Positions 1 to 5,682 of a stretch of 6,296 bases of DNA are shown piece after piece; within the stretch, counting starts at the first letter, position 1; every line of letters starts with the position of its first letter. The DNA is from Promethearchaeota archaeon. Lineage in GTDB: Archaea; Asgardarchaeota; Lokiarchaeia; Sigyniarchaeales; SOKP01. The translations under genes and the position numbers were made by a program. Under the pieces are notes generated by a model. That model was not told the origin of the DNA. It was given only the letters and a program-made list of their open reading frames with translations, and did not search any database. The stretch covers positions 1 through 6,296 of the forward strand of contig JAHLWE010000436.1 of the NCBI GenBank assembly GCA_019058135.1, written 5' to 3'.

Positions 1-912
1 CCGATTGTAAATAAATTTATTGGGAATCCGGAGCCATATGAAGTATCTATGGCAGATGTTAAGATTTTGGTGGAAGAGATTTTTCCTATTAATGATTCAA
101 TTAAGAAAGTTTTTGGGGATGAAAAAGATTTAGATTTGAATAAGATAAGACTCTCAGTCGGGGGGGAAAAAAATGATTATGTGTCTATCGAAGAATCTGA
201 TTTGACTATTAATAATGTTCATCCTACATTAAATGGTTTGATGGAATTTATACAAGAAAATCGTGAAAGTATTATTGGATTTTTAAATAGAGAGTATATA
301 AATGAGGAAGGAAACGTTATATATTTAATTTGCCAAAAAAAGAACCTTTCCCCTAATATTTCATCAATTAAATTAAAATTATTATCAAGTATGCAACAGA
401 GAGGATATTTTTTACAAGAAGAACATAAATACTATGGTATACAACTTTACGTTATAATTGAGGCAAAAAAATTTGATGATGAGTTATTATATCAATTCCT
501 TCAAGAGCTTGGAATAAATTGGGAGATGATATATTTCAGAAGGAAATTGTCATTGTTCGATTGGACTGGTATAGAATGTGAAAGAAATTCAGACAATTTA
601 AAAGGTTATATACGAGCGAAATATGAAAACCTAAACTATTTTGATATAAATAATATTACCCGAATCGTTGTAAAAAACCAATTATCTTTCAAGGTTGCCG
701 ATAAAATTGCATCTCTTCTGTATGGAATAAAAAGAGAGAGAGCAAATCAATATGGAGATGAGGAATATTCTACTACTCTGAAAAAGGCAGAAATTGTCGC
801 AGCAACCAAGCTTGCATGTGCTTATCTCGGAGTTAAGAAGGAAATAATAATTGATAAAGATATTTCTCTTTTTGATGTGCAAAAGTATGAGGAAGAACTC
901 ACAAATATTTAA
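1..912 (+). CDS. Unrecognised protein, 5' end cut by the window edge
   Basis: The frame is open from the first base: 16 codons precede the first ATG (base 49) without a stop and read like protein (PIVNKFIGNPEPYEVS), so the gene probably begins outside the window. A start at 49 giving 287 residues is the alternative. An AT-rich stretch at about 9-21 could be a TATA box for it, but the only GGAG (31-34) lies 14 nt from that ATG. I do not recognise the family. The product looks soluble: acidic, Ile/Leu/Lys-rich, no transmembrane segment, no signal peptide and no obvious metal or nucleotide motif. The C-terminal 50 or so residues look helical (LKKAEIVAATKLACAYLG) and end in an acidic tail. It ends with TAA at 910-912, overlapping the stop of the convergent small gene. 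T-tracts at 915-919 and 943-949 could terminate it. Confident that it is coding; function unknown. Confidence 0.8.
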   Translation, partial: PIVNKFIGNPEPYEVSMADVKILVEEIFPINDSIKKVFGDEKDLDLNKIRLSVGGEKNDYVSIEESDLTINNVHPTLNGLMEFIQENRESIIGFLNREYINEEGNVIYLICQKKNLSPNISSIKLKLLSSMQQRGYFLQEEHKYYGIQLYVIIEAKKFDDELLYQFLQELGINWEMIYFRRKLSLFDWTGIECERNSDNLKGYIRAKYENLNYFDINNITRIVVKNQLSFKVADKIASLLYGIKRERANQYGDEEYSTTLKKAEIVAATKLACAYLGVKKEIIIDKDISLFDVQKYEEELTNI

Positions 913-1190
913 TCTTTTTCTACTAAATTTATCGATACAGCATTTTTTTCTGCATAATTTCTGGCTTCAATTTCATCCTTGAATATTTTTACTACTTCAA
1001 ACTCGAAAAATCGTCTTTTTCCATTCCTTACTAATTCAATAATGGGACTTGTAATTTTTCTCTCTTTAAAATAAATTTTTAATAAGCAGATATTTTTTTC
1101 CTTTGACATCTCTTTGCACTTCTCACACCGTAAAGGTCCCCTTGCACAGTGAGGAATACTTATTTTTCGTATAACTAAATCCGTTTTCAT
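909..1190 (-). CDS. Small hypothetical protein with a His-Cys cluster
   Basis: A 93-residue protein on the - strand with ATG at 1190 and TAA at 909-911. Near the N-terminus is a compact metal-site-like cluster, HCARGPLRCEKC: His14, Cys15, Cys22 and Cys25, with another cysteine at 35. This suggests a small zinc-binding knuckle, but no family is recognised. The C-terminal half has a basic patch (VRNGKRRFFEFEVVKIF) followed by an amphipathic segment (KDEIEARNYAEKNAV), which reads like a genuine conserved fold. ATG 1190 is the only sensible start, because the frame is closed by a stop about 20 nt upstream. No clear Shine-Dalgarno sequence precedes it. It converges on the gene to its left, and both TAA stops are made from one TTAA at 909-912. 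It is divergent from the ADP-ribosylglycohydrolase gene. It could bind nucleic acid or metal; that is inference. Confidence 0.7.
   Translation of the reverse strand: MKTDLVIRKISIPHCARGPLRCEKCKEMSKEKNICLLKIYFKERKITSPIIELVRNGKRRFFEFEVVKIFKDEIEARNYAEKNAVSINLVEKD
913..949 (+). terminator. Possible T-rich terminator after the first gene
   Basis: T5 at 915-919 and T7 at 943-949 follow the TAA at 910-912. Archaeal termination commonly uses U-tracts without a hairpin, so this fits the end of the + strand transcript. The tracts lie inside the opposite-strand small gene, where they are A-rich lysine and glutamate codons, so they may simply be coding composition. Confidence 0.3.
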
Positions 1191-1258
1191 TTTAAATTCA
1201 TCAAATAATTAAGAATCATAATAATCAATTTAAAACATTTTTTTATTGAAATAAGAAT

Positions 1259-1268
1259 CTATATAAAA
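1259..1268 (+). promoter_or_regulatory. TATA-like box upstream of the ADP-ribosylglycohydrolase gene
   Basis: CTATATAAAA lies 50-59 nt upstream of the TTG start at 1318 in the divergent spacer 1191-1317. A transcript starting about 25 nt downstream would carry a leader of roughly 25-30 nt. The element is nearly symmetric and could also be read by TBP on the other strand, but it is 70 nt from the divergent ATG at 1190. A TTTTAAAT-like element at about 1229-1236 on the - strand is a better candidate for that small gene. Confidence 0.45.
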
Positions 1269-1317
1269 GTAAAAGACAAATAGATAGAAAAAGCTAAAGA
1301 TTTCTGAGATTATTAAT

Positions 1318-2418
1318 TTGAAGCAACTAAAATTTGGAAATTATTATAATAAAGTTTTAGGCAGTTGGATTGGTAGAGTTGCGGGAGACCATGTCGGTGC
1401 TCCAATTGAGTTTAAACCTTATGATTTCATTATGCAAAAATATGGAACAATAGTCTCTTATTTAAAACCTGTTGATGTTAATTATGTCAATGATGATGAA
1501 ATGTATGAAATATGTGCTCTTATTGCGTTGGAGAAGCATGGACTTGGTATTTCTTCAAAAGACATTGCAAAAGAATGGGTTGATCGTCTATATAATCAAA
1601 ATTTCACAGCAGAAAGAGTTGCTTTAAAAAATTTGAGAAAAGGAATCGAGCCACCCGACTCAGGAATTACAAAAAACATTTGGTATGATGCTATTGGAGC
1701 ACAAATGAGAGCAGATATTTGGGGGCAAATATGTCCTGGTTGTCCAAGGATGGCTAAATATTATGCAGAAATTGATGGATCTATTTCACACTCCGGAATT
1801 GGTATTGATGGGGAAGTATATGTAGCGATACTAATTTCTAATGCTTTTTTTGAAAAAGATATTAGAAAAAATATTCATAATTCAATAAAATTCCTTCCCA
1901 TGAGAGAAGAAAGTCGATATACAGATATGATTTTTAAAGCAATTGAATTATATGATGAAAATCCAAATGATTTTCGTAAAGCAAGAGAGAAATTAATGGA
2001 ATATTGGAATATTATAAGAGCAGAATTAGTACAAAAAGCTAACGTTAGAAGAAAGAGGGAATTCTTAAATCATGAGATATTATCAGGAGTTCATGTTTTA
2101 CCTAATGCAGGTTTTATAATTTTTTCATTATTATATGGTGCCCATGATAAAGAAGATTCCCTTGGACGTTCAATTTGTATCGCAGCAATGCTTGGTTTGG
2201 ACACAGATTGTAATTGTGGCAATGTAGGGGCGATTGTTGGGGCTCAAATTGGCGCAGAAATGATAAAATCGAAGTGGAGAGAGCCATTAAAAGATACTTT
2301 TAATACTTATGTTAAAGATTATGAACATTGGAAAATTTCAGAATTAGCATCCAGAATTGCAAAAATTGGTAAGCAAATATGTGAAACCAAATGCAAGGAT
2401 ATTGTTAATATTATCTAA
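1318..2418 (+). CDS. ADP-ribosylglycohydrolase (DraG/ARH) family protein
   Basis: A 366-residue protein of the ADP-ribosylglycohydrolase fold. Family members remove ADP-ribose from modified proteins or small molecules at a two-magnesium site; this one looks cytoplasmic, with no signal or membrane segment. Landmarks in order: the N-terminal glycine-rich opening GSWIGRVAGDHVGAPIEF (residues 15-32); the first metal motif at NDDE (58-61, family TDDT); SHSGIGIDGEVYVA (157-170), matching the usual 'SH..G..G' helix; and the second metal motif LGLDTDCNC (292-300, family DTDT) followed by GNVGAIVGAQIGAE. Key acids D59, D60, D295 and D297 are kept, but both classical threonine ligands are replaced (N58, C298). 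The length is normal for a single-domain member. The start is TTG 1318: no ATG lies upstream before an in-frame TAG at 1285, and this start puts the family's N-terminal motif where expected. No strong Shine-Dalgarno sequence. The substrate cannot be told from sequence. Confidence 0.92.
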   Translation: MKQLKFGNYYNKVLGSWIGRVAGDHVGAPIEFKPYDFIMQKYGTIVSYLKPVDVNYVNDDEMYEICALIALEKHGLGISSKDIAKEWVDRLYNQNFTAERVALKNLRKGIEPPDSGITKNIWYDAIGAQMRADIWGQICPGCPRMAKYYAEIDGSISHSGIGIDGEVYVAILISNAFFEKDIRKNIHNSIKFLPMREESRYTDMIFKAIELYDENPNDFRKAREKLMEYWNIIRAELVQKANVRRKREFLNHEILSGVHVLPNAGFIIFSLLYGAHDKEDSLGRSICIAAMLGLDTDCNCGNVGAIVGAQIGAEMIKSKWREPLKDTFNTYVKDYEHWKISELASRIAKIGKQICETKCKDIVNII

Positions 2419-2729
2419 TTTTAATTTCTGTTATGTCTAATATAAACTATTTTATTTAACTAAATCATTTCGAATATAAGGATTATTTTTCTTATTCTTG
2501 ATTTTTTTAATCTAACTTTTTTGAAAAAAATGAGGGCTCCTTTAATAAAATCTCTCAAATTTGATTTTTTGATTAATTCTTTTATACAATGTTGTTATAA
2601 TCGTTAATGTCATCTTTAATAAATTGGAAGTATTGAGACAACATTTTAATTTAAAGCAGAACCTTTCAATTAAGTAGATATAAAATTGAATAATTTGATG
2701 ATGAAGAATTTATAAATTTTAAATATTTT
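2419..2729. other. AT-rich convergent spacer with no convincing gene
   Basis: About 310 nt between the converging ADP-ribosylglycohydrolase and SGNH hydrolase genes. It has many stops in all frames. The longest runs, on the - strand around 2550-2690, are about 45 codons at most with no good start or recognisable product. Its clearest structure is a set of T and A tracts around 2502-2530, described separately. I see no tRNA, sRNA boxes or repeats here. Confidence 0.6.
2502..2530. terminator. Possible bidirectional T/A-tract terminator
   Basis: T7 at 2502-2508 is followed by a T6-G-A7 palindrome at 2517-2530. Read on the + strand it gives U-tracts for ending the ADP-ribosylglycohydrolase transcript about 85 nt after its stop. 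Read on the - strand, A7 becomes a U-tract, though it lies 200 nt beyond the SGNH hydrolase stop. U-tract termination is usual in archaea; in such AT-rich DNA a chance origin is quite possible. Confidence 0.35.
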
Positions 2730-3386
2730 CTATATTAGAATATTTTTCAATATCCTCTGAACACAATCATTAAAAATAATAGTTCCCATTCTCTTATAAC
2801 CTTCTACAGAAAAATGTAATCCATCTCCCACATCATATTTTTTATCTAGACCTTTATTACTGAGCATTCCATTGAATAAATCTGCGTATAAAATATTATT
2901 TTCTTGAAAATATTGGCACAATTCAGTGTTTAAATTATATTTTTTGTTCATATAAATCTCATCTAGATTCTCCATTACGATAGGAGGTATAGTCGTACCA
3001 ATATTAATAATCCCAATATCTTTCGTCATTTTATGAAGAATCTTTATATTTTTAAGTATTCCTTCAACTCTTAACCCCCATCCTAAATCATTAGTTCCTA
3101 TCTCAATTATACAATAATCAGGTTTTGGTTTATATTTCAATACGTCTCTTTTAACCCTGCGCAATAGATCTCCTGTTAATTCGCCTGCAATTCCCTTATT
3201 AATAAATTGTAAATCAAGGTTTATTTCCCTTCTTTTGTTTTGTGCTTGTTCTTGAACATATTCTTGACACAATTCATTTAACCAATATAAATATTGAGAT
3301 TTCACATTTGGATAAGATCCAGTAAATTGGGGATCATAACCTGGAAAACCAGAAGTTAAAGAATCTCCAAAACATAGAAAAATCAT
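2730..3386 (-). CDS. SGNH/GDSL-family hydrolase (esterase/lipase-like)
   Basis: A 218-residue enzyme with all four SGNH signature blocks. Block I is CFGDSLTSG, with nucleophile Ser9. Block II is NKGIAGELT, with oxyanion Gly68. Block III is IGTND, with Asn99. Block V is DGLHFSVEGY, with catalytic Asp188 and His191. Family members hydrolyse ester or thioester bonds by a Ser-His-Asp mechanism; substrates range from lysophospholipids to acetylated sugars and cannot be assigned here. The nucleophile block starts at residue 5, so there is no signal peptide and the enzyme is probably cytoplasmic. The length is normal for a single-domain member. ATG 3386 fits block I, and no Shine-Dalgarno sequence is visible (leader reads TTTTATTAATT). 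The gene ends with TAG. It is divergent from the tRNA gene 67 nt away and convergent with the ADP-ribosylglycohydrolase gene. Confidence 0.93.
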   Translation of the reverse strand: MIFLCFGDSLTSGFPGYDPQFTGSYPNVKSQYLYWLNELCQEYVQEQAQNKRREINLDLQFINKGIAGELTGDLLRRVKRDVLKYKPKPDYCIIEIGTNDLGWGLRVEGILKNIKILHKMTKDIGIINIGTTIPPIVMENLDEIYMNKKYNLNTELCQYFQENNILYADLFNGMLSNKGLDKKYDVGDGLHFSVEGYKRMGTIIFNDCVQRILKNILI

Positions 3387-3411
3387 AATTAATAAAATTA
3401 TAATGTTGAAA

Positions 3412-3421
3412 AGCTTTAAAA
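3412..3421. promoter_or_regulatory. Possible shared TATA-like element between the SGNH gene and tRNA-Arg
   Basis: CTTTAAAATT sits in the 67-nt divergent spacer. It is 33-42 nt upstream of the mature tRNA 5' end on the + strand and 26-35 nt upstream of the ATG at 3386 on the - strand, so either or both genes could use it. Archaeal TATA boxes are nearly symmetric. The whole spacer is AT-rich, so other placements are possible. Confidence 0.3.
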
Positions 3422-3453
3422 TTCTTATAGATAATTTAATATTTATTTAATTT

Positions 3454-3561
3454 GGGAGTATAGTCTAGTATGGATAGGGCGCCAGCTTGCGGAATATCAT
3501 AGTAATATTGCTAAATATTGCAAATAGCTGGAAATCGAGGGTTCAAATCCCCCTACTCCCA
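3454..3561 (+). tRNA. tRNA-Arg(GCG) with a 33-nt intron at position 37/38
   Basis: All parts of the cloverleaf can be placed. The acceptor stem 3454-3460/3554-3560 has 7 perfect pairs. The D arm is 3463-3480, with A14, G15, G18, G19, A20 and A21. The anticodon stem CCAGC/GCTGG is 3482-3486/3527-3531. The variable loop is 3532-3536, with C48 able to pair with G15. The T arm is 3537-3553 with loop TTCAAAT, and the discriminator is A73 at 3561. The anticodon GCG at 3489-3491, together with A20 and C35, fits arginine identity. The intron is 3493-3525. The pre-tRNA forms a bulge-helix-bulge: TTGC (3487-3490) pairs with GCAA (3520-3523), leaving GGA and ATA as the cleavage bulges, with an inner AATAT/ATATT helix. 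Cutting after the second bulge base yields a seven-base anticodon loop. CCA is not encoded. One oddity is an A50-C64 mismatch in the T stem. The last nine bases are antisense to the end of the following - strand gene. Confidence 0.95.
3493..3525 (+). other. tRNA intron removed by the archaeal splicing endonuclease
   Basis: These 33 nt interrupt the anticodon loop between G37 (3492) and A38 (3526). The four-pair central helix TTGC/GCAA between two short bulges is the archaeal EndA recognition motif. The inner helix is AU-only. With A3493 paired to T3519 the 5' bulge would have two bases instead of three, so the motif is slightly relaxed. An alternative internal hairpin is AATATT/AATATT with loop GCTA at 3504-3519. 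No open frame or snoRNA-like boxes lie inside. Confidence 0.88.
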
Positions 3562-4917
3562 TTTTTTTCTTTTCTTTTTTAATAGACTTTTATAAAATAA
3601 TTGAAAAGTACGTAACCTTCTTTCAATTTCCCTCGCATTTAAAAAAAGATATTTATTATAGAGAATGTTTAATTCATCTCTACTTACATCATTAAATGCA
3701 AATTGGATATTTTTAAAAGCTTTTACCTGCCTCATATTAAAAAAAGGTTTTAAGATGGGAATTAATAATTCCGATAAATTATCTTTTTTCTCAGATAATT
3801 TTGAAAGATTTCCGTTTAATTTAAAGAATGAATTGATTAAAAAAAACATATGGAAAAGGTTTGCAATGAATAAATACTTCATTAGGAAAAATAATTGTTC
3901 AATATTTGATATTGAAAAAGAAATAAATAATTTACACCCAATCTTTGTTAAATTAGTATTTTCATCAATACCCATATCGATATAATCTAACTTTAATAGA
4001 TAATCTTTCAAACCGGGATTTTTTTCCTCATCAAAAAGAGCCCAATATTCTTGAAATCCTTCTATAATGAAAATGTCGTTTTTGTAATTTACTGAAGTAT
4101 AGTATAACTTCCCAGTTTTAATATTTATTCCATTTTGAACGGGAATTGAACTTTTAGTCCAAGATTCTTCAGCAAACATAATCGAATAAGTTTTAAATGC
4201 ATCTAGAGCCTCTTTAAATAATTCTGAATAGTTATTAATTTGTAATTTATATTTTTGCAAATAAGATAATTCTTTTTGAATTGTTTCAATCAATGTAATA
4301 TATACACACATAAAATTCTGGCGATAATTGTTAAGAGTTTCGATAGCTTTTACTTCCTCTTCTAAAGTAATTATATTTTTTTTTTGGAGAGTTTCAATTG
4401 AGAAGTTTTCTTGATCTTTTCTTTCATATATATTATCAATAAAATGGAACTTTATTGGTGTTTTAATATACGGCGTCGATAGAATGATTTTTTCTTTCAT
4501 TTCGGGAAATTTAATTATAATTTTTTTAATTTGTTGTGCAATTAAATTTAGTCTTTCTCTATTTTTCTTATCAATTTTCCGAGTATCGATTAAAGGTTCA
4601 TTTTTTTTTGAATTATTGATAAGAGTATCGTTGATGTAGTAAAATTTTCTTGTAAAATAAACACCATCCTCGTAATATTTTAAATTTTTTAGACTTTTCT
4701 TTTCCCATTTAATTAGGAATGGGTCTGGAATTATTATGTCAATTTGTTTAGTTCTAATTAGATCCATAAGTATTTCTATAAATTCAGCTTCTGAAATAGG
4801 ACTCTCAACGTTTGGATGACAACAAATTTTATGTGCCCAAATATATAGTATTGCACCCAATCGATTATGAGACTTAATTTCATTGATAATACTTTTTTTA
4901 ATTTCCGCTTTTAGCAT
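3553..4917 (-). CDS. 454-residue protein of unknown function, antisense overlap with tRNA-Arg
   Basis: A long frame with ATG 4917 and TAG at 3553-3555, not recognised. It has no signal peptide. Residues 5-60 (KKSIINEIKSHNRLGAILYI...EAEFIEILMDLIRTKQID) look like a short helical domain of the winged-helix kind, but this is a weak guess. A His-Cys-rich spot (HKICCHP, 29-35) is in it. The middle (180-250) is helix-rich and may form coiled coil. Residues 341-365 are very hydrophobic (FFLMKYLFIANLFHMFFLI), perhaps one membrane helix or a buried core. The C-terminus is basic, ending KKKRKKWE. The last three codons (TGG GAG TAG) are antisense to the tRNA acceptor, and the lysine run is antisense to its terminator. 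A TATA box about 25 nt upstream and no Shine-Dalgarno sequence suggest a leaderless mRNA. Coding is very likely from length; a shorter + frame at 3665-3985 is its shadow. Confidence 0.82.
   Translation of the reverse strand: MLKAEIKKSIINEIKSHNRLGAILYIWAHKICCHPNVESPISEAEFIEILMDLIRTKQIDIIIPDPFLIKWEKKSLKNLKYYEDGVYFTRKFYYINDTLINNSKKNEPLIDTRKIDKKNRERLNLIAQQIKKIIIKFPEMKEKIILSTPYIKTPIKFHFIDNIYERKDQENFSIETLQKKNIITLEEEVKAIETLNNYRQNFMCVYITLIETIQKELSYLQKYKLQINNYSELFKEALDAFKTYSIMFAEESWTKSSIPVQNGINIKTGKLYYTSVNYKNDIFIIEGFQEYWALFDEEKNPGLKDYLLKLDYIDMGIDENTNLTKIGCKLFISFSISNIEQLFFLMKYLFIANLFHMFFLINSFFKLNGNLSKLSEKKDNLSELLIPILKPFFNMRQVKAFKNIQFAFNDVSRDELNILYNKYLFLNAREIERRLRTFQLFYKSLLKKKRKKWE
3562..3580 (+). terminator. 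Poly-T terminator of the tRNA gene
   Basis: T7, C, T4, C, T6 start at the base after the discriminator, a typical archaeal U-tract stop for a short stable-RNA transcript. On the opposite strand the same bases encode the lysine/arginine run KKKRKK at the C-terminus of the 454-residue protein. Confidence 0.75.
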
Positions 4918-4940
4918 TAATATTAAATTCTAATAGAATC

Positions 4941-4950
4941 TATTTAAAAA
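4941..4950 (-). promoter_or_regulatory. TATA box for the 454-residue protein, placed for a leaderless transcript
   Basis: On the - strand this reads TTTTTAAATA, a close match to the archaeal TATA consensus, centred about 28 nt upstream of the ATG at 4917. Transcription would start at or within a few bases of the start codon, which agrees with the absence of a ribosome-binding site (upstream bases TAGAATTTAATA). Confidence 0.55.
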
Positions 4951-5064
4951 TAACTTAAAATCAAGATATGAATTAAATTTTAATCTAAGATCTCATAATT
5001 TCTTGAAATATTATGAAGAAAATTAAAAATCCTATTAAATTTAAAATTAATAATTTTAAGTAAA

Positions 5065-5070
5065 TTTATA
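5065..5070 (+). promoter_or_regulatory. Possible TATA box for the membrane metallopeptidase frame
   Basis: TTTATA is 37-42 nt upstream of the ATG at 5107, giving a predicted leader of roughly 10-15 nt. GTGAT at 5099-5103, only three bases before the ATG, partly matches the archaeal GGUGAU ribosome-binding sequence. Both are short matches in AT-rich DNA. Confidence 0.35.
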
Positions 5071-5106
5071 GGAGATTTTAAACTCTCAACATAAAATAGT
5101 GATGGA

Positions 5107-5400
5107 ATGACATGCTTCTTTATTGGGATTATCGTTCATGAGATAAGCCATTATATTATGAGTTTCTTAACCTATATTAAGGTAATTAAAGCAGAGATTT
5201 TGCCTACCACAGGAGAACAAGGAAAATTATCAGGAAGCATTTCAATTGAGGAAATAAATTTTTTTCAGCCCCTCCTGGTCTCGTTTGCATCTTTATTTAT
5301 TGGAACCTATATCATCGGCTTTATTCTTATCTATATATTCAGTCCTGCTGTTAATTACACAATTGCTATAATCTTAATTTATATCGGAATTTCAATTTAG
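5107..5400 (+). CDS. Membrane HExxH metallopeptidase-like protein, N-terminal part, ended by an in-frame TAG
   Basis: A 97-residue hydrophobic frame. Residues 11-15 are HEISH inside the first helix (VHEISHYIMSFLTY), the zinc-binding HExxH of membrane-embedded metallopeptidases resembling site-2 protease/M50 proteins. A soluble loop follows (AEILPTTGEQGKLSGSISIEE), then PLLVSFASLFIGTYIIGFIL (55-74) and another helix to residue 97. Archaeal M50-like proteins show the same order: HExxH helix, loop, 'aP/aS' helix, then a segment of the type GISI....PS.eDl. Here that last segment is split: IYIGISI is followed by TAG (5398-5400), and the next frame resumes in the same phase with SMLNPSIEDLRMI. Either the gene is a nonsense-mutated pseudogene, or the TAG is read through or miscalled, or two proteins are made. 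TAA at 5092 blocks upstream extension; only ten residues precede HEISH, so the N-terminus may also be shortened. Read with the frame at 5404-5682. Confidence 0.7.
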   Translation: MTCFFIGIIVHEISHYIMSFLTYIKVIKAEILPTTGEQGKLSGSISIEEINFFQPLLVSFASLFIGTYIIGFILIYIFSPAVNYTIAIILIYIGISI

Positions 5401-5403
5401 TCA

Positions 5404-5682
5404 ATGCTCAATCCCAGTATTGAAGATCTAAGAATGATTAGCAGAGCATTACAGATGACTAATAAAAGTTATTCGATGATTCAATTAATAATTCTTTCTG
5501 TAGCGATATCAATCTCCTATTATATAATTAACCTTTACGATATTGTTGTGTATGACCTATTAATGACGTTTTTCTTTCTCTCAATGTTTTTCTACTATGT
5601 AATAAAATATTTTGGATGTGGATTGAATTATATGTTCCATAAAGTAAGAATATCACGCAGAAAAAGTAAAGATTTAAAATAA
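5404..5682 (+). CDS. C-terminal part of the interrupted membrane metallopeptidase-like protein
   Basis: A 92-residue frame in exactly the same phase as the preceding one, separated from its TAG by a single serine codon. It starts MLNPSIEDLRMISRAL, which resembles the conserved 'PS.eDl' stretch that follows the third helix in archaeal M50-like peptidases and often carries the third metal ligand (here Asp8 or Glu7 would be candidates). Two membrane helices follow at about 24-43 and 48-70, then a basic cytoplasmic-looking tail (RISRRKSKD). No ribosome-binding site precedes ATG 5404, so independent translation looks unlikely. If joined, the full product would be about 191 residues, a normal size for a compact member. 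It ends with TAA at 5680-5682, followed by a weak T-rich run at 5700-5714. Confidence 0.55.
   Translation: MLNPSIEDLRMISRALQMTNKSYSMIQLIILSVAISISYYIINLYDIVVYDLLMTFFFLSMFFYYVIKYFGCGLNYMFHKVRISRRKSKDLK

Noticed and set aside
682..882. A - strand frame of 66 codons inside the first gene
   Set aside because: It is fully nested in the longer + frame and its composition is what AT-rich antisense translation gives.
2550..2690. A - strand open stretch of about 45 codons in the convergent spacer
   Set aside because: No suitable start, no ribosome-binding site and no recognisable product; length is within chance.
2697..2760. C/D box sRNA-like arrangement (TGATGA near 2700, CTGA at 2757-2760)
   Set aside because: The spacing is suitable, but no internal C'/D' boxes are visible and the 3' half lies in the SGNH hydrolase coding sequence; the boxes are short and expected by chance.
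1318..3386. The ADP-ribosylglycohydrolase and SGNH hydrolase as a joint ADP-ribose or defence module
   Set aside because: They are convergent, separated by about 310 nt, and no ADP-ribosyltransferase, toxin or defence gene is nearby; nothing in the sequence links them.
3665..3985. A + strand frame of 106 codons inside the 454-residue gene
   Set aside because: It lies wholly within the much longer - strand frame, resembles no known protein and has no upstream signals; it is the antisense shadow.
5398..5400. Pyrrolysine decoding of TAG as the preferred explanation for the split peptidase
   Set aside because: TAG ends two other genes here at sensible lengths, no Pyl genes are visible, and membrane peptidases are not known Pyl proteins; a nonsense mutation or sequencing error is simpler.
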